A DNA stretch of 64,000 nt from Paenibacillus sp. FSL K6-1330 (GCF_037976825.1 NZ_CP150269.1:6313501-6377500), one strand, 5' to 3'; positions 50,926 through 61,020 are shown, counted from the stretch's first letter. Made by a program: numbers and translations. Notes: generated by a model from the sequence alone, not told the origin.

Positions 50926-52506
50926 TTACGGAGCAGTCTCAAGAAACTGAGCGGTTGGATTCTTGTCGATGGCCGTTCTCATCGCGTACTCATTTTCGAA
51001 CAAGACAACATAGTTATCCTTCTTGTCCTTGACCAGTGTTGAGTTAATCCGGAACTTGGACGGATCAAGATTGTCATCCACGATCCAGCGAGCGAACTGA
51101 TACGGCATCCGTTGAAGCATGACATCGACGCCGTATTCTCCCTTCATCCGGTACTCGAAGACTTCGAACTGGAGCTGTCCGACAACCCCGAGAATGGTCT
51201 CATCGAAACTCACGGTACGGAATACCTGAATGGTACCCTCTTCCGTCAGCTGATCAATCCCCTTCTGATACTGCTTATGCTTCAGCGCATTCTTCACCGT
51301 TACTTTGGCAAAGATTTCTGGTGAGAACGTTGGAAGCTCATCGAATACAACTTCACGTCCTTGACTGAGCGAGTCCCCAATCCGGAAAATGCCCGGGTCA
51401 AACAGACCGATAATATCGCCAGGGTATGCCTCCTGCACAATATCTCGATCCTGGGCCAAAAACTGCTGCGGCTGCGCCAGCTTGATTTCCTTGCCTACCC
51501 GAACATGCTTCACGCTCATACCGCGTTCGAACTTGCCCGATACGATTCGCAGGAAAGCGATACGATCCCGGTGAGCCGGATTCATATTGGCTTGAATCTT
51601 AAATACGTATCCGGAGAACTTCTCTTCAGTGGGTTCCACCAAACCGTCCTTACTATGGCGCGGCTCCGGTTTCGGCGCAAGCTGAAGAAAGTTCTCCAGG
51701 AAGGTCTGGACGCCGAAATTATTGATCGCACTTCCGAAGAATACAGGTGTTAACTGACCCTGCATAACTTTCTCCAGATCAAATTGGTCTCCGGCAACAT
51801 CCAGCAGCTCGAGGTCTTGACATAACTGATCATGCAGGTAATCGCCTGCCATCTCGCGAATGATCGGATCCTCATAGCCCTCAACCTTCTGTACTTTAAT
51901 CGTGGAATGGTCGTCGCCCTGGAACAATTCAACTTGATTCTTAACCCGGTCGTACACGCCGCACAGGTCACGCCCGGAGCCGATCGGCCAATTCATCGGT
52001 ACGGAGCGGATGCCGAGAACCTGTTCAAGCTCTTCCATCAGATCAAACGGGCTGCGCCCTTCGCGGTCGAGTTTGTTGATAAAGGTAAAGATCGGAATGC
52101 CCCGCTTCGCACACACCTGGAATAATTTAATCGTTTGAGCCTCGACCCCTTTGGCTACGTCAATCAACATGACGGCGCTGTCAGCAGCTGTCAGCGTACG
52201 ATAGGTATCCTCACTGAAATCTTGGTGACCCGGCGTATCCAATATATTAATTCGATGCCCTAAATAATCAAATTGCATAACAGACGAGGTAACCGAGATT
52301 CCCCGCTGCTTCTCGATCTCCATCCAGTCACTCGTTGCATGCTTGCTCGCTTTACGAGCTTTAACCGATCCAGCCAGACGAATGGCGCCCCCGAACAAGA
52401 GCAGCTTCTCGGTCAGTGTTGTTTTACCGGCGTCAGGGTGGGAAATAATCGCGAACGTACGGCGCTTATCCACTTCCTGCTGCAGTTCATCTATTAGCTT
52501 TGCCAT
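50926..52506 (-). CDS. prfC: Peptide chain release factor 3
   Basis: 526 aa translational GTPase from ATG 52506 (GAAGGGATAA upstream). G1 motif SHPDAGKTTLTE is near residue 23, with G3 DTPGHQDF and G4 NKLDRE. RF3 recycles RF1/RF2 after termination. RF3 is not universal in Bacillales, so its presence is informative. Genes upstream are unrelated. Confidence 0.93.
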   Translation of the reverse strand: MAKLIDELQQEVDKRRTFAIISHPDAGKTTLTEKLLLFGGAIRLAGSVKARKASKHATSDWMEIEKQRGISVTSSVMQFDYLGHRINILDTPGHQDFSEDTYRTLTAADSAVMLIDVAKGVEAQTIKLFQVCAKRGIPIFTFINKLDREGRSPFDLMEELEQVLGIRSVPMNWPIGSGRDLCGVYDRVKNQVELFQGDDHSTIKVQKVEGYEDPIIREMAGDYLHDQLCQDLELLDVAGDQFDLEKVMQGQLTPVFFGSAINNFGVQTFLENFLQLAPKPEPRHSKDGLVEPTEEKFSGYVFKIQANMNPAHRDRIAFLRIVSGKFERGMSVKHVRVGKEIKLAQPQQFLAQDRDIVQEAYPGDIIGLFDPGIFRIGDSLSQGREVVFDELPTFSPEIFAKVTVKNALKHKQYQKGIDQLTEEGTIQVFRTVSFDETILGVVGQLQFEVFEYRMKGEYGVDVMLQRMPYQFARWIVDDNLDPSKFRINSTLVKDKKDNYVVLFENEYAMRTAIDKNPTAQFLETAP

Positions 52507-52563
52507 TTCACTTATCCCTTCGTAACTAAAGTCATGTATATCATTGTACCACAATTCATACGC

Positions 52564-52602
52564 AAATCATCCCCATGCGCCGTGCGCATGAGGATGATTT
52601 TT
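52564..52602. terminator. Hairpin between zwf and prfC
   Basis: AATCATCCCCATGCGC pairs with GCGCATGAGGATGATT (one mismatch). T run on the plus side; short on the minus side. Confidence 0.65.
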
Positions 52603-52627
52603 AATACGTAAATTTTAGAAAATGATC

Positions 52628-54175
52628 TTAGTTTTTCAACCACACCACATTATCCTCGAGCTGACCGTTAACCGGCCACCAGTGGAATCCGTCTTCCTTC
52701 AACAGCTCATCTGCCTTGTCAGGTCCCCACGAGCCCGCAGGATACGATTCCAGCTCGCCTTGGTTCTCTCTCCATGCGCTGGCGATACGATCCACGAAGG
52801 ACCATGCGGAGGCCACTTCGTCCCAGCGTGTAAAGTATGTGGAATCTCCACGAGCAGCGTCATGCAGTAGACGCTCATACGCTTCAGGAGAGTTAATGCC
52901 CACGATGCAGCTTTGGCAGAAGTCCATCGCTACAGGAGCGATCTCGGACTCAGATCCCGGCTTTTTGGCATTTATCTTCACGTAAATGCCTTCCATCGGA
53001 TTCACGCGGATGACAAGCAGGTTAGGCTCCAGGGAATGCTTTTGGCCCAAATATACGTTGGTTGGCATCCGTTTGAACTCAACAACCACCTCGGTTGTCT
53101 TAACCGGCAGACGTTTGCCCGTGCGGATATAGAACGGTACACCCGCCCAGCGGAAGTTGTCCACGAATACTCTGGCCGCAAAATAGGTTTCCGTATTGGA
53201 TTCCGGATTAACCTTGTCCTCTTCACGGTAAGCCGGCAGATCTTTACCGCCCGCTGAACCGCTTGTATACTGACCACGAACTACGTTGTTCTTCACTTCT
53301 TCATGTGTGGCATACGGACGCAAGGAACGAAGCACTTTTACCTTCTCGTCGCGGATATCCTCTGCGAGCAGACGGCTAGGCGGTTCCATCGCAATCATGG
53401 TTAGCAGCTGCAGCATATGGTTTTGGCCCATGTCCCTTAGTGCACCGGCATGATCATAGTATCCGCCGCGCTCCTCGACACCAACCGTCTCACCAAGCGT
53501 GATTTGGATATTGGCGATATGCTTGTTGTTCCACAGCGGCTCAAAGAAAGCATTCGCAAAACGCATAACTTCGATGTTCTGTACCATTTCTTTACCAAGA
53601 TAATGGTCAATCCGGTAGACCTCTTCTTCCTTGAATACTTTACGGATTTCTTCGTTCAGCTTGGCAGCCGATTCCAGATCGTAGCCGAATGGCTTCTCGA
53701 TCACAAGACGGTTCCAGCCTTCTCCGTCGAGCATACCGCCCTTCATCAGGTTAAACGATACGCTGCCGAACAATTCCGGTGCAAGTGCAAGATAAAATAA
53801 GCGGTTGCCCGGTATATTAAATTTCGTTTCCAGTTGCTCCGTTTGTTCACGAAGCTCACGGAAACCGTCAATATTGTTAATATCTAAAGATTTATATTCA
53901 AAATGCTGTGCAAATGCATTCCATTCACTATCCTGTTCCGAACTGTATCGGCAGAATTCCTGAATCGAACGATACACGTCCTCCCGAAACTCTTCCTGGG
54001 TGCGCGGACGCCGCGCCACGCCGATTACCGCAAAATCCTCATCCAGTTTTCCTTCACGATAAAGACTGTAGATCGCCGGAAACAACTTACGTCTTGCCAA
54101 ATCACCAGTCGCTCCAAAGATGAAAAATACAGCTCCCGGTGTCTTCATTGTATCTAGATTTTGATTTTCAGCCAT
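52628..54175 (-). CDS. zwf: Glucose-6-phosphate 1-dehydrogenase
   Basis: 515 aa. The NADP site GATGDLARRKLFPAIY is near residue 20 and the substrate-binding RIDHYLGKEMVQN near 193. It catalyses the first step of the oxidative pentose phosphate pathway. Not linked to pgl or gnd here. Start ATG 54175 has AGGAGCC close by. Confidence 0.95.
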   Translation of the reverse strand: MAENQNLDTMKTPGAVFFIFGATGDLARRKLFPAIYSLYREGKLDEDFAVIGVARRPRTQEEFREDVYRSIQEFCRYSSEQDSEWNAFAQHFEYKSLDINNIDGFRELREQTEQLETKFNIPGNRLFYLALAPELFGSVSFNLMKGGMLDGEGWNRLVIEKPFGYDLESAAKLNEEIRKVFKEEEVYRIDHYLGKEMVQNIEVMRFANAFFEPLWNNKHIANIQITLGETVGVEERGGYYDHAGALRDMGQNHMLQLLTMIAMEPPSRLLAEDIRDEKVKVLRSLRPYATHEEVKNNVVRGQYTSGSAGGKDLPAYREEDKVNPESNTETYFAARVFVDNFRWAGVPFYIRTGKRLPVKTTEVVVEFKRMPTNVYLGQKHSLEPNLLVIRVNPMEGIYVKINAKKPGSESEIAPVAMDFCQSCIVGINSPEAYERLLHDAARGDSTYFTRWDEVASAWSFVDRIASAWRENQGELESYPAGSWGPDKADELLKEDGFHWWPVNGQLEDNVVWLKN

Positions 54176-54312
54176 GGCTCCTCATTCTTTCTATGAATTA
54201 TAGTGTATTTTTATGCATCGGCACTTAACTCGATGTGATGACATTTTAGCATATTCATTTCAAGTATGCTATCTCATTCCGTATTTTTTCATCGGAGTTT
54301 CAGAAATCATTT

Positions 54313-55161
54313 TCAATATTCTATTGTAATGACGGGAAATCCGATCGTTATTCTACTACTTTTCTTCATCGAATCTTCATGCACTGCGATCTGCATATGA
54401 ATCGGCGTGTCGCCACTCATCACAAAAGCACCAAGTGAAGGAACCTCATAAGAACGGCTTTGTGTTTTGTCATCTGCATAATCTTCAACGGAGCGAAGTA
54501 AGATTTTTTGGGCTACGGCCTCTTCTACTTGAGCCATTGTCCCATCAACGCTTGCGGTCTCCGTTGCATACCCTTGAATGGACGCATTCCATGTGTTCGG
54601 TATGCCGGCTTGCTTCATCATTTCTTGAATCTGCTGCTGTAGGGCCATCATTTCCCGTGTCTGCCCAGCCGCTTCTCCAACAAGCATGGCTCTGATATAA
54701 CTATGGCCCTCCTTTGTGAGGGCCCAATCCAGATGCACCGATACACCTGAGAGCAAGCCTTCTGCTTGAAACACTTCATTTCCTTGAAGCCGGGACGTCG
54801 TAATTCCGGAGAGCCCCATTGTACGAGCCAGGTGCTCAGCTGCTTTCTTAGCTTGATCCTTAGGAACAGAATTTATCATTTCTCCTTGAATTTTTACCGT
54901 GAGCATTGCCGAAGGCTCCATATGTTCTTGCCCGAGCGCTGTCAGAAGCGTTAGATCGCTTTCTGCAGCTACCCCGGCTCCAGTTGTTCCATCGATATCA
55001 TTTTCTCCCGTTCCACCTGAAGCTGAAGTTGACGCTTCTCTCGTATGCGGAGCTGATTCATTTCGATTGCTTTCCGTTGTTCCTGCAAAACCCGCCATCA
55101 TACCTGCTGCCCCGCACAGCAACAACATCATCACAATGATCTGTAAACGCATTTTCCGCAT
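54313..55161 (-). CDS. YwmB-like secreted protein (DUF1779)
   Basis: 282 aa with an N-terminal signal peptide (about residues 1-27) and a Ser/Gly/Thr-rich linker (30-65). The C-terminal ITIGFPVITIEY and the QLL/KILLR-type helix match Bacillus YwmB. Annotators call this the TATA-box-binding-like fold; a DNA-binding role is not indicated for a secreted protein. Monocistronic; its function is unknown. Confidence 0.75.
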   Translation of the reverse strand: MRKMRLQIIVMMLLLCGAAGMMAGFAGTTESNRNESAPHTREASTSASGGTGENDIDGTTGAGVAAESDLTLLTALGQEHMEPSAMLTVKIQGEMINSVPKDQAKKAAEHLARTMGLSGITTSRLQGNEVFQAEGLLSGVSVHLDWALTKEGHSYIRAMLVGEAAGQTREMMALQQQIQEMMKQAGIPNTWNASIQGYATETASVDGTMAQVEEAVAQKILLRSVEDYADDKTQSRSYEVPSLGAFVMSGDTPIHMQIAVHEDSMKKSSRITIGFPVITIEY

Positions 55162-55299
55162 GGTCAGTCACGCCTCCCCGTTCGAATCTATCAATCTAGT
55201 AAAAAGGATGGCCTCATCTCCGCGGATTTATACCTCGCTTTTTTTAAAACATCCTTCAAACGGGCTGTATGTAAATCTTCCGGCTTCCCTGTTCATAAA

Positions 55300-55328
55300 T
55301 AAAAGACTCCCGATCCGGGAGTCTTTAA
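55300..55328. terminator. Perfect palindromic hairpin
   Basis: AAAGACTCCCGATCCGGGAGTCTTT, 10-11 bp stem, in the gap between ywmB and liaR-like genes. No gene is obviously terminated by it. Confidence 0.7.
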
Positions 55329-55435
55329 GCCTGATCTCTCAGTGTTTACATGGATATGTCATACCACAAGCAGCATCATGGACTGTTTTGTACCACGCCT
55401 AGCATGTTGGATCTGATTATGTCACGCTCGTCGCA

Positions 55436-55472
55436 TAAAAAAAGAGCTGGCCTTCCTTACTCAGCCAGCCCA
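55436..55472 (-). terminator. Terminator of the Lia-like operon
   Basis: GGCTGGCTGAG-type arm pairs with GGCCAGCTC on the minus strand and is followed by TTTTTTT; the stem overlaps the last codons of the response regulator. Confidence 0.82.
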
Positions 55473-56101
55473 TTTTTATAAGCGTAGATGGCAGCTTGGG
55501 TCCGATCCTCTACCCCCAGCTTGCCTAAAATATTCGTTACATGAAATTTCACGGTTTTGATGCCTATAATCAAATCATCAGCAATATCCTGATTCGACTT
55601 GCCCTGCGCCACCAGTCGCAGCACTTCCATTTCCCGGTCCGTAAGGTCGTTATGCGCCGGAGCTTCATTTTGCGGATGCCGGAATCGATTCATCATCTTG
55701 GAGGCAACCTGCGACTCCAGCACCGACTGCCCGCGTGCGGCTGCACGTATAGCATCAGCTACTTCAGAAGCACGGGATGTCTTCAATAAATAACTGAACG
55801 CACCTGCTTCAATAACCGGATACATCTTCTCATCGTCCAGATAGCTGGTCAGTACAATGACCTTAAGATTCGGAAACTGATTCATCAATTGGCGCGTCGT
55901 CTCGATTCCATCCATTCCGTCCATCACCAAGTCCATCAGCACCACATCAGGATGATATTCCTGCGCTAAGCGTATCCCTTCCTCGCCGCTGCCCGCTTCA
56001 CCAACCACCTCGATGCCGTCCTCTGTACCAAGCACAGCCGCTAAACCGATCCGGACCATCTCATGATCATCCACCAGCAGCACCTTAATCGGCGTTTCCA
56101 T
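55457..56101 (-). CDS. liaR: LiaR-like NarL-family response regulator
   Basis: 214 aa. Receiver domain with Asp57 phosphoacceptor (LMDLVMDGMDG) and a LuxR-type HTH (LTDREMEVLRLVAQGKSNQDIADDL). Its start overlaps the kinase gene by 17 bp. With the kinase it would activate the upstream psp/lia genes on cell envelope stress. Confidence 0.9.
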   Translation of the reverse strand: METPIKVLLVDDHEMVRIGLAAVLGTEDGIEVVGEAGSGEEGIRLAQEYHPDVVLMDLVMDGMDGIETTRQLMNQFPNLKVIVLTSYLDDEKMYPVIEAGAFSYLLKTSRASEVADAIRAAARGQSVLESQVASKMMNRFRHPQNEAPAHNDLTDREMEVLRLVAQGKSNQDIADDLIIGIKTVKFHVTNILGKLGVEDRTQAAIYAYKNGLAE

Positions 56102-57158
56102 CTACATCCCCCCGTTTACGTTCATCATTTATGAGTGGCACAACGATCTCAATTCGAGTCCCTTTACCCGGTGCTGTTATGAATTGTACCGAGCCCCCGA
56201 TCTCCGTCACCCGTTCCTGCATCGTCGATAGACCGTAGGAAGTCTGTTTCTTGTCATCCAATTCAAATCCGATCCCATCGTCCCGCAGCATTACCCGAAC
56301 AGTATTCTGCCTGCGGTGAATTCGGATGTCCATTTTCTCCGCTTTCGAGTGTCTGAGGGTGTTCGACATGGCCTCCTGGATAATACGGAACAGATGATTT
56401 TCGATCCCTTTAAGCAAATGTATGTCATCGTCCATCTCAAACGTAATTTCCATAGGTACTTTAATCCGCAATTCCTTGATCAGATCCTTCAGCCCTTGCT
56501 CCAGTGCTTTCCCTTCGAGATAAACAGGCCGCAGATGAAGAAGAAGCGCCCTCATCTCGGACTGGGCCACAGCCGACATTTCCTCAATCAGAGCCACCTG
56601 GCGCTGCGCTTTGTCAAAATCCTTATCCAATGTCCTACCCACAGCGGTTGCCGTCATCGAGATGGCAAACAGCTGCTGAGAAACCGCATCATGAAGCTCG
56701 CGCGCCAGACGCTGCCTCTCTTCCACAATTGCTGTTACCCTGGCCTGCTCGGCAAGCTGGGCATTGTTCGTTGATAACCGCTGCAGAGAAGATACTTGAT
56801 CCTCCCAGCGTTTGCTGATCTTCACCAGCTGTTCTCCAAGCCGTCCCACTTCGTCTTCGCCGATGTCCGGCATCACGTCCGTAAGGCTGCCTTTTTCCCA
56901 GTTCACCAGTGTTTCCCTTACAAGATCAACTCGTCGTTTTACCCGGTATCCCTGGAAGAAGCCATAGATCGCACCCAGCCCGATCGGCAGCAATACCAGA
57001 GTGATGCCGGCTTCGATCCGGTTCTTCCACGTCTCAAATGGTTGAAGATAACCATATGTATATAATAAATATAGGACAACGAGCATGACAACCAATCCCA
57101 GAAGGGTCCCCTCACGCATACTTCGGGTAATTATATTTGCTTTCTTTTCCGTTTCCAC
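56085..57158 (-). CDS. liaS: LiaS-like sensor histidine kinase
   Basis: 357 aa intramembrane-sensing kinase with two N-terminal helices (about 19-36, 50-70) and a very short extracellular loop, HAMP-like linker, HisKA_3 with His156 (ELHDAVSQQLFAISM) and HATPase (NTLRHSKAEKMDI, DDGIGFEL, GLSTMQERV). LiaS has this topology in Bacillus. Starts at GTG 57158. Confidence 0.9.
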   Translation of the reverse strand: METEKKANIITRSMREGTLLGLVVMLVVLYLLYTYGYLQPFETWKNRIEAGITLVLLPIGLGAIYGFFQGYRVKRRVDLVRETLVNWEKGSLTDVMPDIGEDEVGRLGEQLVKISKRWEDQVSSLQRLSTNNAQLAEQARVTAIVEERQRLARELHDAVSQQLFAISMTATAVGRTLDKDFDKAQRQVALIEEMSAVAQSEMRALLLHLRPVYLEGKALEQGLKDLIKELRIKVPMEITFEMDDDIHLLKGIENHLFRIIQEAMSNTLRHSKAEKMDIRIHRRQNTVRVMLRDDGIGFELDDKKQTSYGLSTMQERVTEIGGSVQFITAPGKGTRIEIVVPLINDERKRGDVDGNAD

Positions 57159-57199
57159 GGGGCAACCCTCCTGAATGGTTTACACAAGACATACGTTTA

Positions 57200-57844
57200 T
57201 TATGTCATTTTTATATTCAAATCTCCGCCTAAATAAGAAACAATAAATTTCACTTTATATTCACTGGCCTCGTAATTGGGTGATATATACCGCACGCGGT
57301 TTAATATGCCGGTTTCCTTCCGGTCGTCCATATGAATCGAGCCAAACAGGATCGAGGCTTCGATCTCCACCCCATAATAGTCCGGGATCATCAGATCAAT
57401 ATCCCCCAGCATTCCATGGAACATAAGGACCGTTTGGCGTTCCTCTGGAAGCGCCAGGGACAGATCCACATCCGCTTCTCCAAGTACATGCCACACACTC
57501 AGACTGCGCATCACCCATGGAGTCAGATCCCAATCAAAGTTAGACATAAAGTTCTGCTTCTGAACGTACTTTGTCGTGGTATGGGCTCGCTTGGACTTGC
57601 CATAAAAAATACCTAGCGATATCAAGCTGATGCCGATAATCAACATGAGATGCTCCAGCAGCAGCAGTACGGCACCTACTCCGAGCAGAATGTATCCCTT
57701 CTTCAAATAGCCCTGTCTGATCTGAAGGACACCTGCGAACATGAGTAACAGGGCGACAATGGTGAAGAAACCAAACCATCGGCCGAAAAGCATAATAAAA
57801 CCCAAGCTGATTAAACCAACTGCTATCCAGCGGTTTCTGTCCAT
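57200..57844 (-). CDS. liaF: LiaF-like membrane regulator
   Basis: 214 aa from ATG 57844 (AAGGAGGTG upstream); earlier in-frame start is unsupported. Three to four N-terminal membrane helices and a C-terminal DUF2154/LiaF beta domain (VDLSLALPEERQTVLMFHGMLGDIDLMIP). LiaF holds LiaS in the off state in Bacillus. 41 bp before liaS. Confidence 0.88.
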   Translation of the reverse strand: MDRNRWIAVGLISLGFIMLFGRWFGFFTIVALLLMFAGVLQIRQGYLKKGYILLGVGAVLLLLEHLMLIIGISLISLGIFYGKSKRAHTTTKYVQKQNFMSNFDWDLTPWVMRSLSVWHVLGEADVDLSLALPEERQTVLMFHGMLGDIDLMIPDYYGVEIEASILFGSIHMDDRKETGILNRVRYISPNYEASEYKVKFIVSYLGGDLNIKMT

Positions 57845-57878
57845 GTCGCACCTCCTTGATGACCAAGATATAAGCTCG

Positions 57879-57920
57879 GAAAAGCCATAGCAGTGAGACG
57901 TTCTCCACTGTATGGCTTTG
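57879..57920 (-). other. Strong hairpin between psp genes and liaFSR
   Basis: AAAGCCATAGCAGTG pairs with CACTG-TATGGCTTT. It lies between pspA copy and liaF. On the minus strand it ends in TTTTCC, so it could be an attenuator making liaFSR levels lower than the psp genes. Confidence 0.65.
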
Positions 57921-58013
57921 CCTGTACTATACGACAATCTCATTCGTATAGCATATCATATGAACATGGTGTTCGAATACGGTTTAATCTTATTTTGCTG
58001 ACTTGTTAAGGAA

Positions 58014-58700
58014 TTACTCGGACTTCGAAGAATTCCCCATTTTGTTTTTCAAAGCTTGCAGCTGCTCATCGACTTTCAATTGCTTCTCAGCATCCACTGG
58101 GCTTGTGTATACTGCATTGTTAGGACGGTATGGGGCGCGAAGCACATCAGCTTCTGCTTCCAGTTGCATGATTTTTTCCTCCATGCGGTGGAAGCCCATC
58201 GAAGCACTGCCGCTTTCGATCGTATGCAGGCTGCTCACTTGAGACATTTGCTTCTTCGCTTTAGCCATTTGAGCGCGAGCTACAAGCTCATTGCGCTTGT
58301 TGCGCATTTTGTAGAACTCGTCTTTCATTTCATGCAGCTGAGCTACAAGTTCTTTCGCTTGAGCCTCGGATTGCAGGTGCAATTCCACGTACTCGGTTTC
58401 TTTTTGATCGAAATAGATCTTCTCTTCAAGCAGCTTGCGAGCCACTTCTTCTTGACCATTTTTAAGAGCCAATTCAGCTTGAGCTTCACGTTGTGCCGCC
58501 ATCTTCACAGCCTCATCGACGCGCTGCTTCATACGACGCTCGTTAGCCATTTGCTTCGCTACTGTTACCTCTGCTTCATGAATTTCTGCCTCCATGTCGC
58601 GCAGGTACTGGTTCAACATTACGATTGGATCCTCTACTTTATCCAGCAGTTCATTCACCGATGCTTTCGTCATATCCTTAATTCTTTTAAATACTCCCAT
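58014..58700 (-). CDS. PspA/IM30 protein (LiaH-like), copy 1
   Basis: 228 aa from ATG 58700 (AAGGGAGAT upstream). Long coiled-coil PspA fold starting [23 protein letters not shown] and predicted to form membrane-protecting oligomers. First of two paralogues in this operon; closer to the classical ESCRT-III-like PspA pattern. Confidence 0.92.
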   Translation of the reverse strand: MGVFKRIKDMTKASVNELLDKVEDPIVMLNQYLRDMEAEIHEAEVTVAKQMANERRMKQRVDEAVKMAAQREAQAELALKNGQEEVARKLLEEKIYFDQKETEYVELHLQSEAQAKELVAQLHEMKDEFYKMRNKRNELVARAQMAKAKKQMSQVSSLHTIESGSASMGFHRMEEKIMQLEAEADVLRAPYRPNNAVYTSPVDAEKQLKVDEQLQALKNKMGNSSKSE

Positions 58701-58701
58701 G

Positions 58702-59181
58702 TTATTTATCTCCCTTCTCATAGTTCGAAAGTTTTTTCTTCAATTCTTCGATTTCTTTTTGCATTGCTTTTCTCTCAATATCCTTCATCATCGCATCCAG
58801 ATCGGAATCCGCAGACGCATTGTTTCTTGTGCCATTGGGACGGTCATATTTGGGGCCAAAACTTCCATGCTCATTAGGATAGCCTTGACGTCCATAAGCA
58901 TCGTTATAGCTGTTGTAGCCTAGTCCCGGGCCCGGATGATCGTTGTAACGGTATCCGCCACCATGTCTTCCCTGTGGACCATACGGATCGTGATAGTACG
59001 GCTCCTTAGGTACTACAAGGGATGCAATCAGATAGATCAACAGCGTTGTACCGCCTGTGAAAAAGATACTGACTACAAATATGATTCTAAGTAGGGTAGA
59101 TTCGACTCCGAAATGATCGGATATACCGCCGATCAACCCTGTGAACATCTTGTCTCGGGTGGAACGGTACAATCTAGTCAT
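58702..59181 (-). CDS. PspC-domain membrane protein
   Basis: 159 aa. N-terminal PspC domain ([24 protein letters not shown]) with one membrane helix (33-55), then a Gly/Tyr/Asn-rich stretch (60-115) and a short coiled-coil tail. Lies between the two pspA genes, overlapping the RBS of the second. Confidence 0.9.
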   Translation of the reverse strand: MTRLYRSTRDKMFTGLIGGISDHFGVESTLLRIIFVVSIFFTGGTTLLIYLIASLVVPKEPYYHDPYGPQGRHGGGYRYNDHPGPGLGYNSYNDAYGRQGYPNEHGSFGPKYDRPNGTRNNASADSDLDAMMKDIERKAMQKEIEELKKKLSNYEKGDK

Positions 59182-59183
59182 GG

Positions 59184-59861
59184 TTACTCCTTTCCGCTGT
59201 TATTCAGCTTTTGCTTCAGGCGGGCAAGTTCTTTTTCCAATACAGTGGAGACTGTTTCACCAGCCTGATCCATGTATTCCTGCCCCATGCGGCGTAAATC
59301 GCGAAGACTTCTGGCTTCCAGTTCCCAGTCGCTGATACGGTCTTCGAGACGATTGAACATCTTCGGTACATCAGGACCGCCGCCATAGGAGCCTGTACGT
59401 TCATTCATTTTTTGCTGAAGACGAAGGGTTTCCACTCGGGCAACATAATACTGACGTTTGCTGTATACCGTCTGATATTCCATCCGCAGCTCGCCGAGCT
59501 GCTCCTCGATTTCTTTTAACGACTCCAGGCTTGAGGACAACAGGCCTTGATACTGTTCAATCTTTTCCTCATAGATCAGCTTCTCCTGCAATGCCAGCTT
59601 GGCAAGATGTTCTTCACCGGCCTTCAGTGCAAGCAGTGCCTGCTCTTCGCGTTTATATCGCATGGTTTCTGCTTGATCCACCTGCTGCTTCAGCTGTCTG
59701 GAATGTACTTGACATTGCTGCTGCAGCTTCTCAGCCTCAGCAATGTCCTGTCTGGTTGAATGTAGGAACTGGTCGATCAATCGAACCGGATCCTGGCTCT
59801 GCTCGAGCTTTTCATTCAATGTTGCTACGGTTATGTCTCTTATCCGCCGGAAAACACTCAT
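59184..59861 (-). CDS. PspA/IM30 protein, copy 2
   Basis: 225 aa coiled-coil protein of the same family, beginning VFRRIRDITVATLNEKLEQSQDPVRLIDQFLHSTRQDIAEAEK. Divergent from copy 1 but with the same N-terminal pattern. Two bases before the pspC start region. Confidence 0.9.
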   Translation of the reverse strand: MSVFRRIRDITVATLNEKLEQSQDPVRLIDQFLHSTRQDIAEAEKLQQQCQVHSRQLKQQVDQAETMRYKREEQALLALKAGEEHLAKLALQEKLIYEEKIEQYQGLLSSSLESLKEIEEQLGELRMEYQTVYSKRQYYVARVETLRLQQKMNERTGSYGGGPDVPKMFNRLEDRISDWELEARSLRDLRRMGQEYMDQAGETVSTVLEKELARLKQKLNNSGKE

Positions 59862-59929
59862 ATTCGCTTAGCCCTCCTCATCTATCATGATCTGTTGTTT
59901 TTGCATGTTATTTAATGTAGTGGTTTTTA

Positions 59930-60229
59930 TCAATAACGGGGTCTACCATTCTTCAATCGGGACACCCCGTAGATGATCAAGATGATTCCAAGGATCGGAC
60001 CGATCAGCCAAGACAGTTTACCCATCAACCAGATCACACCGATACCGAGAATAACCCATCCCATCAAGGTGTTACCTCTCCGGATCCCGTAGTATCCCAA
60101 AGCGACCATCAGGATTGGAATTACAAGACTGAACAACCATCCAAGCAGAGGACCGAATACTCCCAGGAGAACCAAGATCCCTACACCAATCAACAGGATA
60201 CTCATTCCATTTCCTTTTGAATTTCTCAT
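59930..60229 (-). CDS. LiaI-like small membrane protein, first gene of operon
   Basis: 99 aa with four hydrophobic segments, Gly-rich. It resembles the LiaI/Lmo0953-type proteins that anchor PspA-like proteins at the membrane. AAAGGCGGTG precedes ATG 60229. Orthology to LiaI is inferred from position and topology. Confidence 0.7.
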   Translation of the reverse strand: MRNSKGNGMSILLIGVGILVLLGVFGPLLGWLFSLVIPILMVALGYYGIRRGNTLMGWVILGIGVIWLMGKLSWLIGPILGIILIIYGVSRLKNGRPRY

Positions 60230-60798
60230 TTATACACCGCCTTTCTGTTGTTTGATCGTTGTTTCATTTGTTCAACCTTATGACTCTATTCTAGGTAATT
60301 TCGAGTTTCACTAAAACGGCCTGGGGACGGTTTTTGCACCTAGACCTAAGGCGGGGCCTCCTATAGACCTGCGTCCAACCCTGCACTGGATCAATGATTC
60401 GATAAGCTGACCTGTGTAGATGAATCCTCCGGTATCCTTGCTTTTGTTTTACCTAATAAAGAGACGTGCTTTCTAATGTTAGTTTAGTTTGATGAGTATA
60501 GCTTCAGCTCTAAGGTGATAGTAGTAAAGCCCGTGGAACGGTAGGTTAAGGTAGCGGTAGGATGAAGCATGGGGCCGAATATGAAAATCATGAAGAAGGA
60601 TACCATAGTAAAGGAAGTGGGATTGATCTAAGGAGGTTGCATCTCAGAAGTTTGCATAGGATTAAGGTGTATTGCTTGCGAGTTATAAAATGAAGTGACA
60701 TAACACTTAAGCTCATCAAGATTAGCCTTTTATCATGAAGAGTAACGGATCTTCAGCTTAGCTGCTACCGAGAAACGAATATCGATGTAAATGCAACG
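60230..60798. other. 570 bp region between lia operon and tRNA cluster
   Basis: Should hold the lia promoter (minus strand). A possible -10 TAGAAT is near 60291 and TGAAAC near 60307, but I cannot place a convincing -35/-10 pair or LiaR site. No ORF with a ribosome site; the open stretches near 60570 are short. Confidence 0.4.
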
Positions 60799-60837
60799 AA
60801 AAAAGGAATGCAGACGTTTATAGTCTACATTCCTTTT
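60799..60837 (-). terminator. Terminator of the rRNA-tRNA operon
   Basis: AAAGGAATGTAGAC pairs with GTCTGCATTCCTTT on the minus strand, followed by TTT, just past tRNA-Leu. Confidence 0.88.
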
Positions 60838-60842
60838 GGATG

Positions 60843-60923
60843 ATGCCGGTGAAGGGACTCGAACCCCCACGGTTTCCCTCACGATTTTGAGTCGCGCGCG
60901 TCTGCCAATTCCGCCACACCGGC
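60843..60923 (-). tRNA. tRNA-Leu (CAA)
   Basis: Class II tRNA with long variable arm; anticodon stem CGCGA/TCGTG encloses loop CTCAAAA. CCA not encoded. Confidence 0.9.
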
Positions 60924-60931
60924 TTACTTTA

Positions 60932-61008
60932 TGGCGTGCCCTAAGAGATTCGAACTCCTGACCTTTTGATTCGTAGTCAAACGCTCTATCCAGCTGAGCT
61001 AAGGGCAC
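60932..61008 (-). tRNA. tRNA-Arg (ACG)
   Basis: Anticodon loop CTACGAA within stem TTTGA/TCAAA; CCA encoded. A34 would be edited to inosine. Confidence 0.95.
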
Positions 61009-61020
61009 ATAGTTTTGTTA

